Source: an uncultured Novosphingobium sp. (lineage in GTDB: Bacteria; Pseudomonadota; Alphaproteobacteria; Sphingomonadales; Sphingomonadaceae). Taken from it: a stretch of DNA of 14,795 nt. A program made the position numbers and the translations under genes. Every line of letters begins with the position of its first letter. Position 1 is the stretch's first letter. The notes under the pieces are model-generated. The model did no database searches. It was not told the DNA's origin and saw only the letters and a list, made by a program, of their open reading frames with translations. Positions 5,989 to 11,602 of the stretch are shown here, piece after piece. The stretch covers positions 1 to 14,795 of the forward strand of contig CALKVF010000072.1 of assembly GCA_937996535.1 (NCBI GenBank). The letters are read 5' to 3'.

Positions 5989-6483
5989 CTAGCGCAGTGA
6001 CGCGCAGCCCACCGCAGCGGCATCCATTGCGGTCGCCGCGCCCGCCAGTTTCCACGTATTGGAAAAGCCCCGGCCGCTGGCATCACGGGCATTAACAGTC
6101 ATTTCGCTGGCCGAACGCAGCGCCGCGACGATCGCGGCATCGCCGCGCTTGTCGGCCGCCCAGGCATCGCCGCCGCCGCCGGTAAGAGCAATCCGCTGGC
6201 CGCCGATCGCCAGGCTGATCGGGCTGCCCGCCGCCAGCTTGCGCGAAAGGCGAAAGTGCACCTGACCGCGCAATTGCTGGCGCGGCCACCAGGCAATGTC
6301 GGCATAGGGCTGATAGTCGCGCTGGAGGGTCGATGGCTGGGCCATCGCGATCGCATAGCAGCGCGGCACCTGGCCATCGCGGAACGCGGCCCATTCGCCA
6401 AACACGCCCAGCGCATCGCGCGCCAGTGCCGGGGCGGCAATCACGGCGGCGGTGGCGGCAATGATCAGCGGAAGGCGGCGCAT
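5989..6483 (-). CDS. Secreted IalB-like protein
   Basis: A 164-aa exported protein. The signal peptide MRRLPLIIAATAAVIAAPALA ends near residue 21. The mature part has the layout of the invasion-associated locus B (IalB) family. FGEWAAFRDGQVPRCYA sits near the start with Cys42, LAIGGQRIALTGGGGDAWAAD follows in the middle, and the C-terminal segment SNTWKLAGAATAMDAAAVGC ends with Cys160. The two cysteines could form one disulfide in the periplasm. Members occur widely in alphaproteobacteria that do not invade cells, so the name says nothing about virulence; the molecular role is unknown. The assignment rests on pattern similarity only. It lies 6 nt downstream of the 67-aa gene and 36 nt before rlmN, which suggests co-transcription. 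Confidence 0.7.
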   Translation of the reverse strand: MRRLPLIIAATAAVIAAPALARDALGVFGEWAAFRDGQVPRCYAIAMAQPSTLQRDYQPYADIAWWPRQQLRGQVHFRLSRKLAAGSPISLAIGGQRIALTGGGGDAWAADKRGDAAIVAALRSASEMTVNARDASGRGFSNTWKLAGAATAMDAAAVGCASLR

Positions 6484-6489
6484 CGGCGG

Positions 6490-6693
6490 CTATTCCCCGA
6501 TCAGGTCGAGATAGGCGACCACATCGTTGTCGGTCGCGATGAACAGCCCGTCCTGCACCGGGGCAGGCTGCTGCGCGGCAACTTCGAGCGCCTCGGTCAG
6601 CGGGCCGTAGAACAGGGTCGAGGCCGCGCCGCCTTCAACGTCGCCATCGAGGTGATAGAGCCGCACGGTGGCGTGGTCATAAGTGGTGCGCAT
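6490..6693 (-). CDS. Conserved small protein of unknown function (67 aa)
   Basis: I do not recognise a named family. The protein is soluble and acidic, without a signal peptide or membrane segment: MRTTYDHATVRLYHLDGD at the start and a C-terminal segment DGLFIATDNDVVAYLDLIGE that looks like an alternating strand-helix pattern. Its ATG shares one base with the TGA of the DUF4169 gene (TGATG at 6691-6695), so its translation is probably coupled to that gene. The tight placement within the run greB - DUF4169 - this gene - IalB-like is the main evidence that it is real. Confidence 0.75.
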   Translation of the reverse strand: MRTTYDHATVRLYHLDGDVEGGAASTLFYGPLTEALEVAAQQPAPVQDGLFIATDNDVVAYLDLIGE

Positions 6694-6872
6694 CAGTCTT
6701 CGTCTCGCTTGTTGCCGTCGAGCTGCCGGGCGGCGCGGGCCGCTTCGGCTTCGCGCAGTTGGCGCGCGGCCTTGGTTTCGCCGTGGCGGGCGCGGTTGGC
6801 ATCAGCCTGCCGCGCGGCGTCATCGCGTTTGCGGGCCTTGCGGGCGAGGCGCAGGTTGATCACGTCGGCCAT
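6693..6872 (-). CDS. DUF4169 family small basic protein (59 aa)
   Basis: A short reading frame: it starts MADVINLRLARKARKRDD, continues as one long charged helix rich in Ala, Arg and Glu (residues 8-52), and ends LDGNKRDED. MADVINLRLARKA at the N-terminus and RARHGETKA in the middle are the hallmarks of DUF4169, a small family confined mostly to alphaproteobacteria, whose function is unknown. It starts 3 nt after the greB stop and overlaps the next start by one base, so all three genes are probably translated from one message. The high Arg content (13 residues) may suggest nucleic-acid or ribosome contact; that is speculation. Confidence 0.85.
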   Translation of the reverse strand: MADVINLRLARKARKRDDAARQADANRARHGETKAARQLREAEAARAARQLDGNKRDED

Positions 6873-6875
6873 CTT

Positions 6876-7364
6876 TCAGGCCTGCTCGGGATAGGTGATG
6901 GCCAGCACTTCCCATTCCTTTTCGCCGCCGGGCAGGCGCACCCGGCGCAGATCGCCCACGCCCGCGCCGCGCAGCGCGCGGGCAAGTGGCGCGCTCCACC
7001 CGATCAGGCTGGCGCTGGCGTCTTGTTCATCGTCGCCTACCAGGGTCAGTTCGCGCTGGTTGTCGTCCTCATCGGCGATGGTGACCGTCGCGCCGAACCA
7101 CGCGCGCGAGCGGTCCTCCTGCCGGGCGGGGTCGATCACCCGTGCGGCCTTCATCCGGCGGGCGAGATGGGCCAGCTCGCGGTCGATCTCGCGCATCCGC
7201 TTGCGGCCATAGAGATAGTCGCCGTTTTCGCTGCGATCGCCATTGCCCGCCGCCCAGCTGACGATCTCGACGATCGCCGGGCGCTCGGTGCCGAGCAGGT
7301 GATCATAGCGCGCGCGCAGGCTGGCCATGCCGGCGGGCGTGATCGGCGGTCCTTCGGGTTTCAT
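6876..7364 (-). CDS. greB: Transcription elongation factor GreB
   Basis: Enters the secondary channel of backtracked RNA polymerase and stimulates cleavage of the nascent transcript. The protein is 162 aa, the usual length. The N-terminal coiled coil spans about 8-75 with the tip segment GNGDRSENGDYLYGRKRMREIDREL, in which Asp43 and Glu46 correspond to the acidic tip residues that hold the catalytic Mg2+. The segment YLYGRKRMREIDREL is typical of GreB rather than GreA, which has YHAAKE-like sequence there. The C-terminal FKBP-like domain runs from about 85 to the end and includes GWSAPLARALRGAGVGD. The start lies 9 nt after the transglycosylase stop. The gene belongs to the leftward run and has no separate promoter that I can see. 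Confidence 0.93.
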   Translation of the reverse strand: MKPEGPPITPAGMASLRARYDHLLGTERPAIVEIVSWAAGNGDRSENGDYLYGRKRMREIDRELAHLARRMKAARVIDPARQEDRSRAWFGATVTIADEDDNQRELTLVGDDEQDASASLIGWSAPLARALRGAGVGDLRRVRLPGGEKEWEVLAITYPEQA

Positions 7365-7373
7365 GGCGCCCTG

Positions 7374-9518
7374 TTAGCCCGGATACGGCTTGCCAAGGAA
7401 GTGGCTGAGCGGATTGGCTCCGCGATAGCTGGCCCGATCGGGGTGCATCGCTTCATAGACCACCGCGTTTTCCAGCACTCGCTGCACGTAGCTGCGGGTT
7501 TCCATGAACGGGATGCGCTCGACCCAGTCGATCCAGTCCACCCCGCCGCGGCGCGGATCGCCATTGGCCGAAAGCCACTTGTTCACGTTGCCCGGCCCGG
7601 CGTTGTACGCCGCCACGGCCAGCGGATAGCTGCCGCCATAATAGCTCAGCATCCGCTGGAAATAGGCATCGCCCAGCAGCATATTATAGCCCGGATCGCC
7701 GATCAGCGCCTCGGGCACATAGGCCAGGTCATTGCGCCCGGCCTGATCGCGGGCCGTGCCCGGCATCAGCTGCATCAGCCCGCGCGCGCCGGCATGGCTG
7801 ATCGCGTTCTGGGCGAACTGGCTTTCCTGCCGCGAGATCGCGTGAACCATGGTCCAGCTGGCGCCCTGCGGCACGGGGATCATCGGGAAAGCGACATGGC
7901 GGAAATTGCCATAGCCATCGGCATGGGCCGACTGGCCAAGGATCACCCCCAGATCGCGCCGCCCCAGTTCCCCGGCAAGCTGGGCGACCAGCACGTGATC
8001 CGCCTCGGTGGTGGCCTGTTCGCTGATTTCGCGGAAAAAGCGCACGCTGGTCGGCCAGTCGCTTTCGCGGGCAACTTCGCGCACCGCCTGGGTCAGCGGA
8101 CGGGCGTTGAAGGCGGCGCGTTCGGCGGGGCTCGGCACGGCGGCGGGCCGGTCGGTCAGCGGCGGGACCGGCTGGCCGAGCCGTTCGAGCGCAAGCAGGC
8201 CATAAAACTGGTCGGGATAGGCCGCGGCCTGCTGGAAATAGCGCTGGGCACCGGCGGTATCGCCTGCCTTGGCCAGCGCGCGCCCGGCCCAGTAAAACCC
8301 TTTGGCGCGGGTCTGGGGCGTGCGCGCCGCCGCGCCATAGCGCCAGAACAGCGGGGCGGCCTGAGTGCCATTACCCAGATTCCACAGCGCGCGGGTGCCG
8401 CCCAGCCACATCAGCGAGGTGTAATCATCGCGCAGCGCATAGGAGAGGCCGCTGATATCGGCCCCGGGGGCAAAGGCTTCGTCGATCCCGGCGGCGATCC
8501 GCACGGCGGTGCCATCGTCGGCACGGCGCGCCACGGTCAGCAGTTCTGCCACCCATTTGCGCGGATCGAGCACCGGGCCGGTCAGCCGTCCGCGCGAAGC
8601 CAGCACCGTGCCGGCGGCCTGATACTGGCCATCGGTGCGCAGGCGGTGCGCGCGGTTATAGACATAGCCCGGATCGTTCATCGCGCCGGCTGGCAGCGGC
8701 GGAGCCACGGCAATTGGCGCTGCCGCCGGGGCAGGGGCCGGGACGGCGCCAGCGGGCAGCGGCTGGATCACGGGCGTGCCGAGGGATGCCGAGGTCTGGG
8801 CGGCAGGCGGGAAGGCCACCGGGGTGACCGTGCTGACCAGCGCGAGCCGGGCGGCGAACATCGGCCGGGCTGCCGGGCTGGTAAAGCGCAGCAGCCGCGC
8901 GGCTTGCAGCCCGCTGCTTGACCACAGCAGCTGGTCCATCCGCGCGTCATGATCGGCGTAAGTGAGATAGGGCCCCAGCTTGGGGAACAGGTTGGCCTCG
9001 GCGGCGTCGCTCATCGCCCCGCCGCGCCAGGCGGCACGGCCCGCTTCGGCAGCATCGCGGCGGCCCAGCGCAAACAGCGCCAGCGCATATTGCGCCCGCG
9101 CCGGGTTCGAGAGCGGGGCAACCTTGTCGAAATAGGCGGCGATGCGCGCCGGATCGGCGCCTTCGCGTTCCAGCGCGCGTTCGGCATAGCCGCGCAGCTT
9201 GGCCTCTTCGGGGAAGCCGGGGTAGCTGGTGAGGAAAGTAGCATAGTCGCCAAAGGCGAAGCGGTCAGACGCGGTCAGCTGCTTCCAGCGGGCGATCGCC
9301 ATGGCCATCGTGCTCGTGGGATTGGCGCTGAGCGCGGCGCGCGCGCGGTCCCACTCGCTCCCGTCGGAAACGGGCTGAGCGGGAAGCGGCTGGGCGGCCA
9401 GTGGTTGCGGCGCGGCCTGCGCCAGCACCGGCAGCGCGGCGAGGGTGCTACCCAAGGCCGTTCCCCAAGCGGTCATTGCCAGCGTAGAAGCAATTGTCTT
9501 GCGGACCATGCTGGACAT
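7374..9518 (-). CDS. Soluble lytic murein transglycosylase (Slt70-like)
   Basis: Periplasmic enzyme that cleaves the MurNAc-GlcNAc bond of peptidoglycan with formation of 1,6-anhydroMurNAc. From the ATG at 9518 it is 714 aa. The signal peptide MSSMVRKTIASTLAM continues to an AQA cleavage site near residue 35. A long alpha-superhelical region (about 45-540) follows, then the catalytic domain with SRQESQF (Glu565, the catalytic acid), GARGLMQLMPGTA and AVAAYNAGPGNV. An Ala/Pro-rich low-complexity linker (about 234-280) interrupts the superhelix, an addition compared with E. coli Slt70. Upstream in-frame ATGs (to 9602) would put 28 residues before the signal peptide and are unlikely. AAGGAG (9531-9536) lies 12 nt before 9518, a slightly long spacing; the ATG at 9509 has none. 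First gene of the leftward run, divergent from dapA. Confidence 0.92.
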   Translation of the reverse strand: MSSMVRKTIASTLAMTAWGTALGSTLAALPVLAQAAPQPLAAQPLPAQPVSDGSEWDRARAALSANPTSTMAMAIARWKQLTASDRFAFGDYATFLTSYPGFPEEAKLRGYAERALEREGADPARIAAYFDKVAPLSNPARAQYALALFALGRRDAAEAGRAAWRGGAMSDAAEANLFPKLGPYLTYADHDARMDQLLWSSSGLQAARLLRFTSPAARPMFAARLALVSTVTPVAFPPAAQTSASLGTPVIQPLPAGAVPAPAPAAAPIAVAPPLPAGAMNDPGYVYNRAHRLRTDGQYQAAGTVLASRGRLTGPVLDPRKWVAELLTVARRADDGTAVRIAAGIDEAFAPGADISGLSYALRDDYTSLMWLGGTRALWNLGNGTQAAPLFWRYGAAARTPQTRAKGFYWAGRALAKAGDTAGAQRYFQQAAAYPDQFYGLLALERLGQPVPPLTDRPAAVPSPAERAAFNARPLTQAVREVARESDWPTSVRFFREISEQATTEADHVLVAQLAGELGRRDLGVILGQSAHADGYGNFRHVAFPMIPVPQGASWTMVHAISRQESQFAQNAISHAGARGLMQLMPGTARDQAGRNDLAYVPEALIGDPGYNMLLGDAYFQRMLSYYGGSYPLAVAAYNAGPGNVNKWLSANGDPRRGGVDWIDWVERIPFMETRSYVQRVLENAVVYEAMHPDRASYRGANPLSHFLGKPYPG

Positions 9519-9613
9519 TCTGCGCAAAGGCTCCTTATGGGAAGCTGAACAACGGCCCCTGACAAGCGAGGCGGGTAGGCTGCCTCTATGGGACAAGTGC
9601 AAGGATGAAGTCC
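9519..9613. promoter_or_regulatory. Divergent promoter region of the transglycosylase operon and dapA
   Basis: This 95-nt gap must hold two outward promoters. TTGTCA (9565-9560, reverse strand) is a possible -35 for the transglycosylase, and CTGACA (9559-9564, forward strand) for dapA. The two overlap almost completely, but neither is followed by a convincing -10. I see no operator or hairpin. Confidence 0.35.
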
Positions 9614-10495
9614 ATGTTTTCCGGCTCGATTCCGGCTCTGGTGACTCCTTTTCGCGATGGATCGATCGATGAGGAGGCTTTTCGCCGCCTGATCGACTGG
9701 CAGATCGAGAGCGGTTCGAAAGCGCTTGTTCCCTGCGGCACCACCGGCGAAGCGCCGACCATCACCAGCGAGGAACAGCACCGCCTGTTCGCGGTCTGTG
9801 TCGAGCAGGCGGCGGGCCGGGTGCCGGTGATCGCGGGCTGCGGATCGAACGACACCCAGACCGCGCTGTGGCACATGCGGGTGGCCAAGGATTGCGGCGT
9901 CGATGCCGCGCTGATGGTCGCCCCTTATTACAATCGCCCGAGCCAGGCCGGGCTGTTGGCCCATTTCAGCTATCTGGCCGAACAGGTCGATCTGCCGATC
10001 GTGCTTTATAACGTGCCGGGCCGCACCGTGACCGACATCAAGCCCGAAACCACCATCGAACTGGCGCGGCGCTATCCCGAGCGGATCGTCGGGATCAAGG
10101 ACGCCAGCGGCGACATGACCCGAATCACCGCGCACCGCATGGCGCTGGGCACTGCCTTCGATCAGATCTGCGGCAACGATGACATGGCGCTGGCCTATAA
10201 TGCCGGCGGCGGGGTGGGCTGCATTTCGGTGACCGCGAATGTCGCGCCCAAGCTGTGTGCCGATTTCCAGGCTGCCAGCCTGGCCGGCGACATGGCCCGC
10301 GCGCACGAACTCAATGAACGCCTGTTCCCGCTGCACCAGTCGCTGTTCACCGATGCCTCGCCCGGTCCGGTGAAATATGCGCTGAACCGCGTGCTCGGCT
10401 GGATCGGCGAAGAAGTGCGCCTGCCGCTGGTGCCGTGCAGCGCCGAAGCGCGCCGTGCGGTCGATGCGGGGCTGGAGCACGCCGGACTGGTCTGA
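9614..10495 (+). CDS. dapA: 4-hydroxy-tetrahydrodipicolinate synthase
   Basis: Condenses pyruvate with aspartate semialdehyde, the first step specific to diaminopimelate and lysine. The protein is 293 aa (E. coli 292). Lys162 in RIVGIKDASGD forms the Schiff base with pyruvate. GTTGE (42-46), YYNRP (105-109, Tyr106) and LYNVPGRT (131-138, Tyr132 and Arg137) supply the catalytic triad and carboxylate site. I chose the ATG at 9614 over that at 9605: AAGGA (9601-9605) is 8 nt upstream, and the product MFSGSIPALVTPF aligns residue for residue with the E. coli start. Diaminopimelate feeds the peptidoglycan that the divergent transglycosylase turns over, a loose functional link. An 11-bp hairpin follows 6 nt after the stop. 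Confidence 0.97.
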   Translation: MFSGSIPALVTPFRDGSIDEEAFRRLIDWQIESGSKALVPCGTTGEAPTITSEEQHRLFAVCVEQAAGRVPVIAGCGSNDTQTALWHMRVAKDCGVDAALMVAPYYNRPSQAGLLAHFSYLAEQVDLPIVLYNVPGRTVTDIKPETTIELARRYPERIVGIKDASGDMTRITAHRMALGTAFDQICGNDDMALAYNAGGGVGCISVTANVAPKLCADFQAASLAGDMARAHELNERLFPLHQSLFTDASPGPVKYALNRVLGWIGEEVRLPLVPCSAEARRAVDAGLEHAGLV

Positions 10496-10501
10496 CAATT
10501 G

Positions 10502-10531
10502 GCGCCGGGGCATTTCCTTTTGCCCCGGCGC
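10502..10531 (+). terminator. Strong GC hairpin between dapA and smpB (terminator-like, no T-tract)
   Basis: The arms 10502-10512 and 10521-10531 are perfect 11-bp inverted repeats (GCGCCGGGGCA and its complement) around the pyrimidine loop TTTCCTTT. It begins 6 nt after the dapA stop and ends 19 nt before the smpB start. The bases after it are ACCCTACATC, not a T-run, so classical intrinsic termination is doubtful. It may be a leaky terminator, a 3'-end stabiliser of dapA mRNA, or a separator of expression levels. Confidence 0.5.
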
Positions 10532-10550
10532 ACCCTACATCGGCCCGATC

Positions 10551-11033
10551 ATGGCTCGCCCTACTCACGCCCAGTTCGACAAGAAGAAGGTCGTCGCGGA
10601 AAATCGCCGCGCGCGGTACGACTATCACATCGAGGATACGACCGAAGCCGGCATCGCGCTCACCGGGACCGAGGTGAAAAGCCTGCGGTTTGGTGAAGGC
10701 TCGATCGCCGAGTCCTATGCTGAGGTCAAGAACGGCGAGGTCTGGCTGATCAATTCGAACGTACCCGAATTCAGCCACGGCAACCGCTTCAACCACGTGC
10801 CCAAGCGCCCGCGCAAGCTGTTGCTCCACGAACGCGAGATCGCCCGCTTTACCGGTGCGGTCGAACGCAAGGGCATGACGCTGGTGCCGCTGTCGATCTA
10901 TTTCAACGGCCGCGGGCGCGCCAAGGTCGAGCTGGCGCTCGCCAAGGGCAAGAACGTTGCCGACAAGCGCGCCACGATCAAGGATCGGGACTGGAAGCGC
11001 GATCAGGCGCGGATCATGCGGGACCACAAATGA
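10551..11033 (+). CDS. smpB: SsrA-binding protein SmpB
   Basis: Binds tmRNA and brings it to ribosomes stalled without a stop codon, where it mimics part of a tRNA. The protein is 160 aa, the typical length. It starts MARPTHAQFDKKKVVAENRR, has the beta-barrel signatures GTEVKSLR and the acceptor-binding segment RPRKLLLHEREI, and ends with the basic tail KDRDWKRDQARIMRDHK that enters the mRNA channel of stalled ribosomes. The reading frame is open further upstream, to 10455, but that part overlaps dapA and the hairpin and is not SmpB-like. No clear Shine-Dalgarno precedes 10551. The stop overlaps the DUF2062 start (ATGA at 11030-11033). The tmRNA gene itself is not in the window. Confidence 0.96.
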   Translation: MARPTHAQFDKKKVVAENRRARYDYHIEDTTEAGIALTGTEVKSLRFGEGSIAESYAEVKNGEVWLINSNVPEFSHGNRFNHVPKRPRKLLLHEREIARFTGAVERKGMTLVPLSIYFNGRGRAKVELALAKGKNVADKRATIKDRDWKRDQARIMRDHK

Positions 11034-11602
11034 GCAGTTTCAAGTCGCGCACCCTGAAATGGCTCAAGGGCCACGTCCCGACCCGCGAACAGCTTGAACA
11101 GAACCGCTTCGTGCGCCCCTTTGCGCACCGCGTGCTGCGCTCTGACCTGTGGCGCTTCAATCGCCGCTCGGTGCCGCGCGGGATCGCGCTGGGGCTGTTC
11201 GTCGGGATCATGATCCCCTTTGCCCACAGCGCCGTTGCCGCGCTCACCGCGATGTTCGTGCGCGCCAACGTGCCGATCGCGATCGTCTCGACCTGGACCA
11301 GCAATCCGGCGACCTGGGTGCTGATCTTTCCCTCGGCCTACAAGATCGGTCAGGCCCTGCTGCGGCTTGATGCGATGACCGGCGTTGCTCCGCTCAGCGA
11401 AACGATGCAGCAGACCGAAACCGACCGGCTGCTTGAAAAGCTGACCGGGGCAGGGCTCGAAACCGCGTTTGGCCTGCTGGTGATTGCCACGGTGCTCTCA
11501 GCGATCGGTTATCTCGTCACCAGCTTTGGCTGGCGCTGGTGGATCGGGCGCAAGCGCGCCCAGCGGCTGGCCGAAGCCCGGCTGCGGGAACCGGCGGGAT
11601 GA
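11030..11602 (+). CDS. DUF2062 membrane protein
   Basis: A 190-aa integral membrane protein of the DUF2062 family; its function is unknown. A basic N-terminal cytoplasmic part (about 1-48, with LKWLKGHVP) leads to hydrophobic segments at about 50-80 (GIALGLFVGIMIPF) and 83-106, and the family word TWTSNPATW lies near 88-96. A hydrophilic stretch follows (about 118-140), then a last membrane segment near 143-165 and the basic tail GRKRAQRLAEARL. It is translationally coupled at both ends: its ATG overlaps the smpB stop and its TGA overlaps the cckA ATG, each by ATGA. In sphingomonads the neighbour relation to cckA is, from memory, conserved, which hints at a link to envelope or cell-cycle control, but this is inference. 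Confidence 0.85.
   Translation: MSSFKSRTLKWLKGHVPTREQLEQNRFVRPFAHRVLRSDLWRFNRRSVPRGIALGLFVGIMIPFAHSAVAALTAMFVRANVPIAIVSTWTSNPATWVLIFPSAYKIGQALLRLDAMTGVAPLSETMQQTETDRLLEKLTGAGLETAFGLLVIATVLSAIGYLVTSFGWRWWIGRKRAQRLAEARLREPAG

Noticed and set aside
6759..8921. A 720-codon open frame on the forward strand opposite greB and the transglycosylase
   Set aside because: It is antisense to genes with clear family motifs. G+C-rich genes leave opposite frames open; the product is His/Gly/Arg-rich without any domain, and no ribosome binding site precedes it.
9473..10513. A 346-codon reverse frame opposite dapA
   Set aside because: dapA is certain on the forward strand; the reverse product is low-information antisense.
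10455..10550. Longer SmpB start at 10455
   Set aside because: The added part lies within dapA and the intergenic hairpin and does not resemble SmpB; the family start is MARP at 10551.
11539..11598. Longer CckA start at 11539
   Set aside because: It would overlap DUF2062 by 64 nt and add a non-conserved leader; the ATGA overlap at 11599 matches the smpB-DUF2062 junction.
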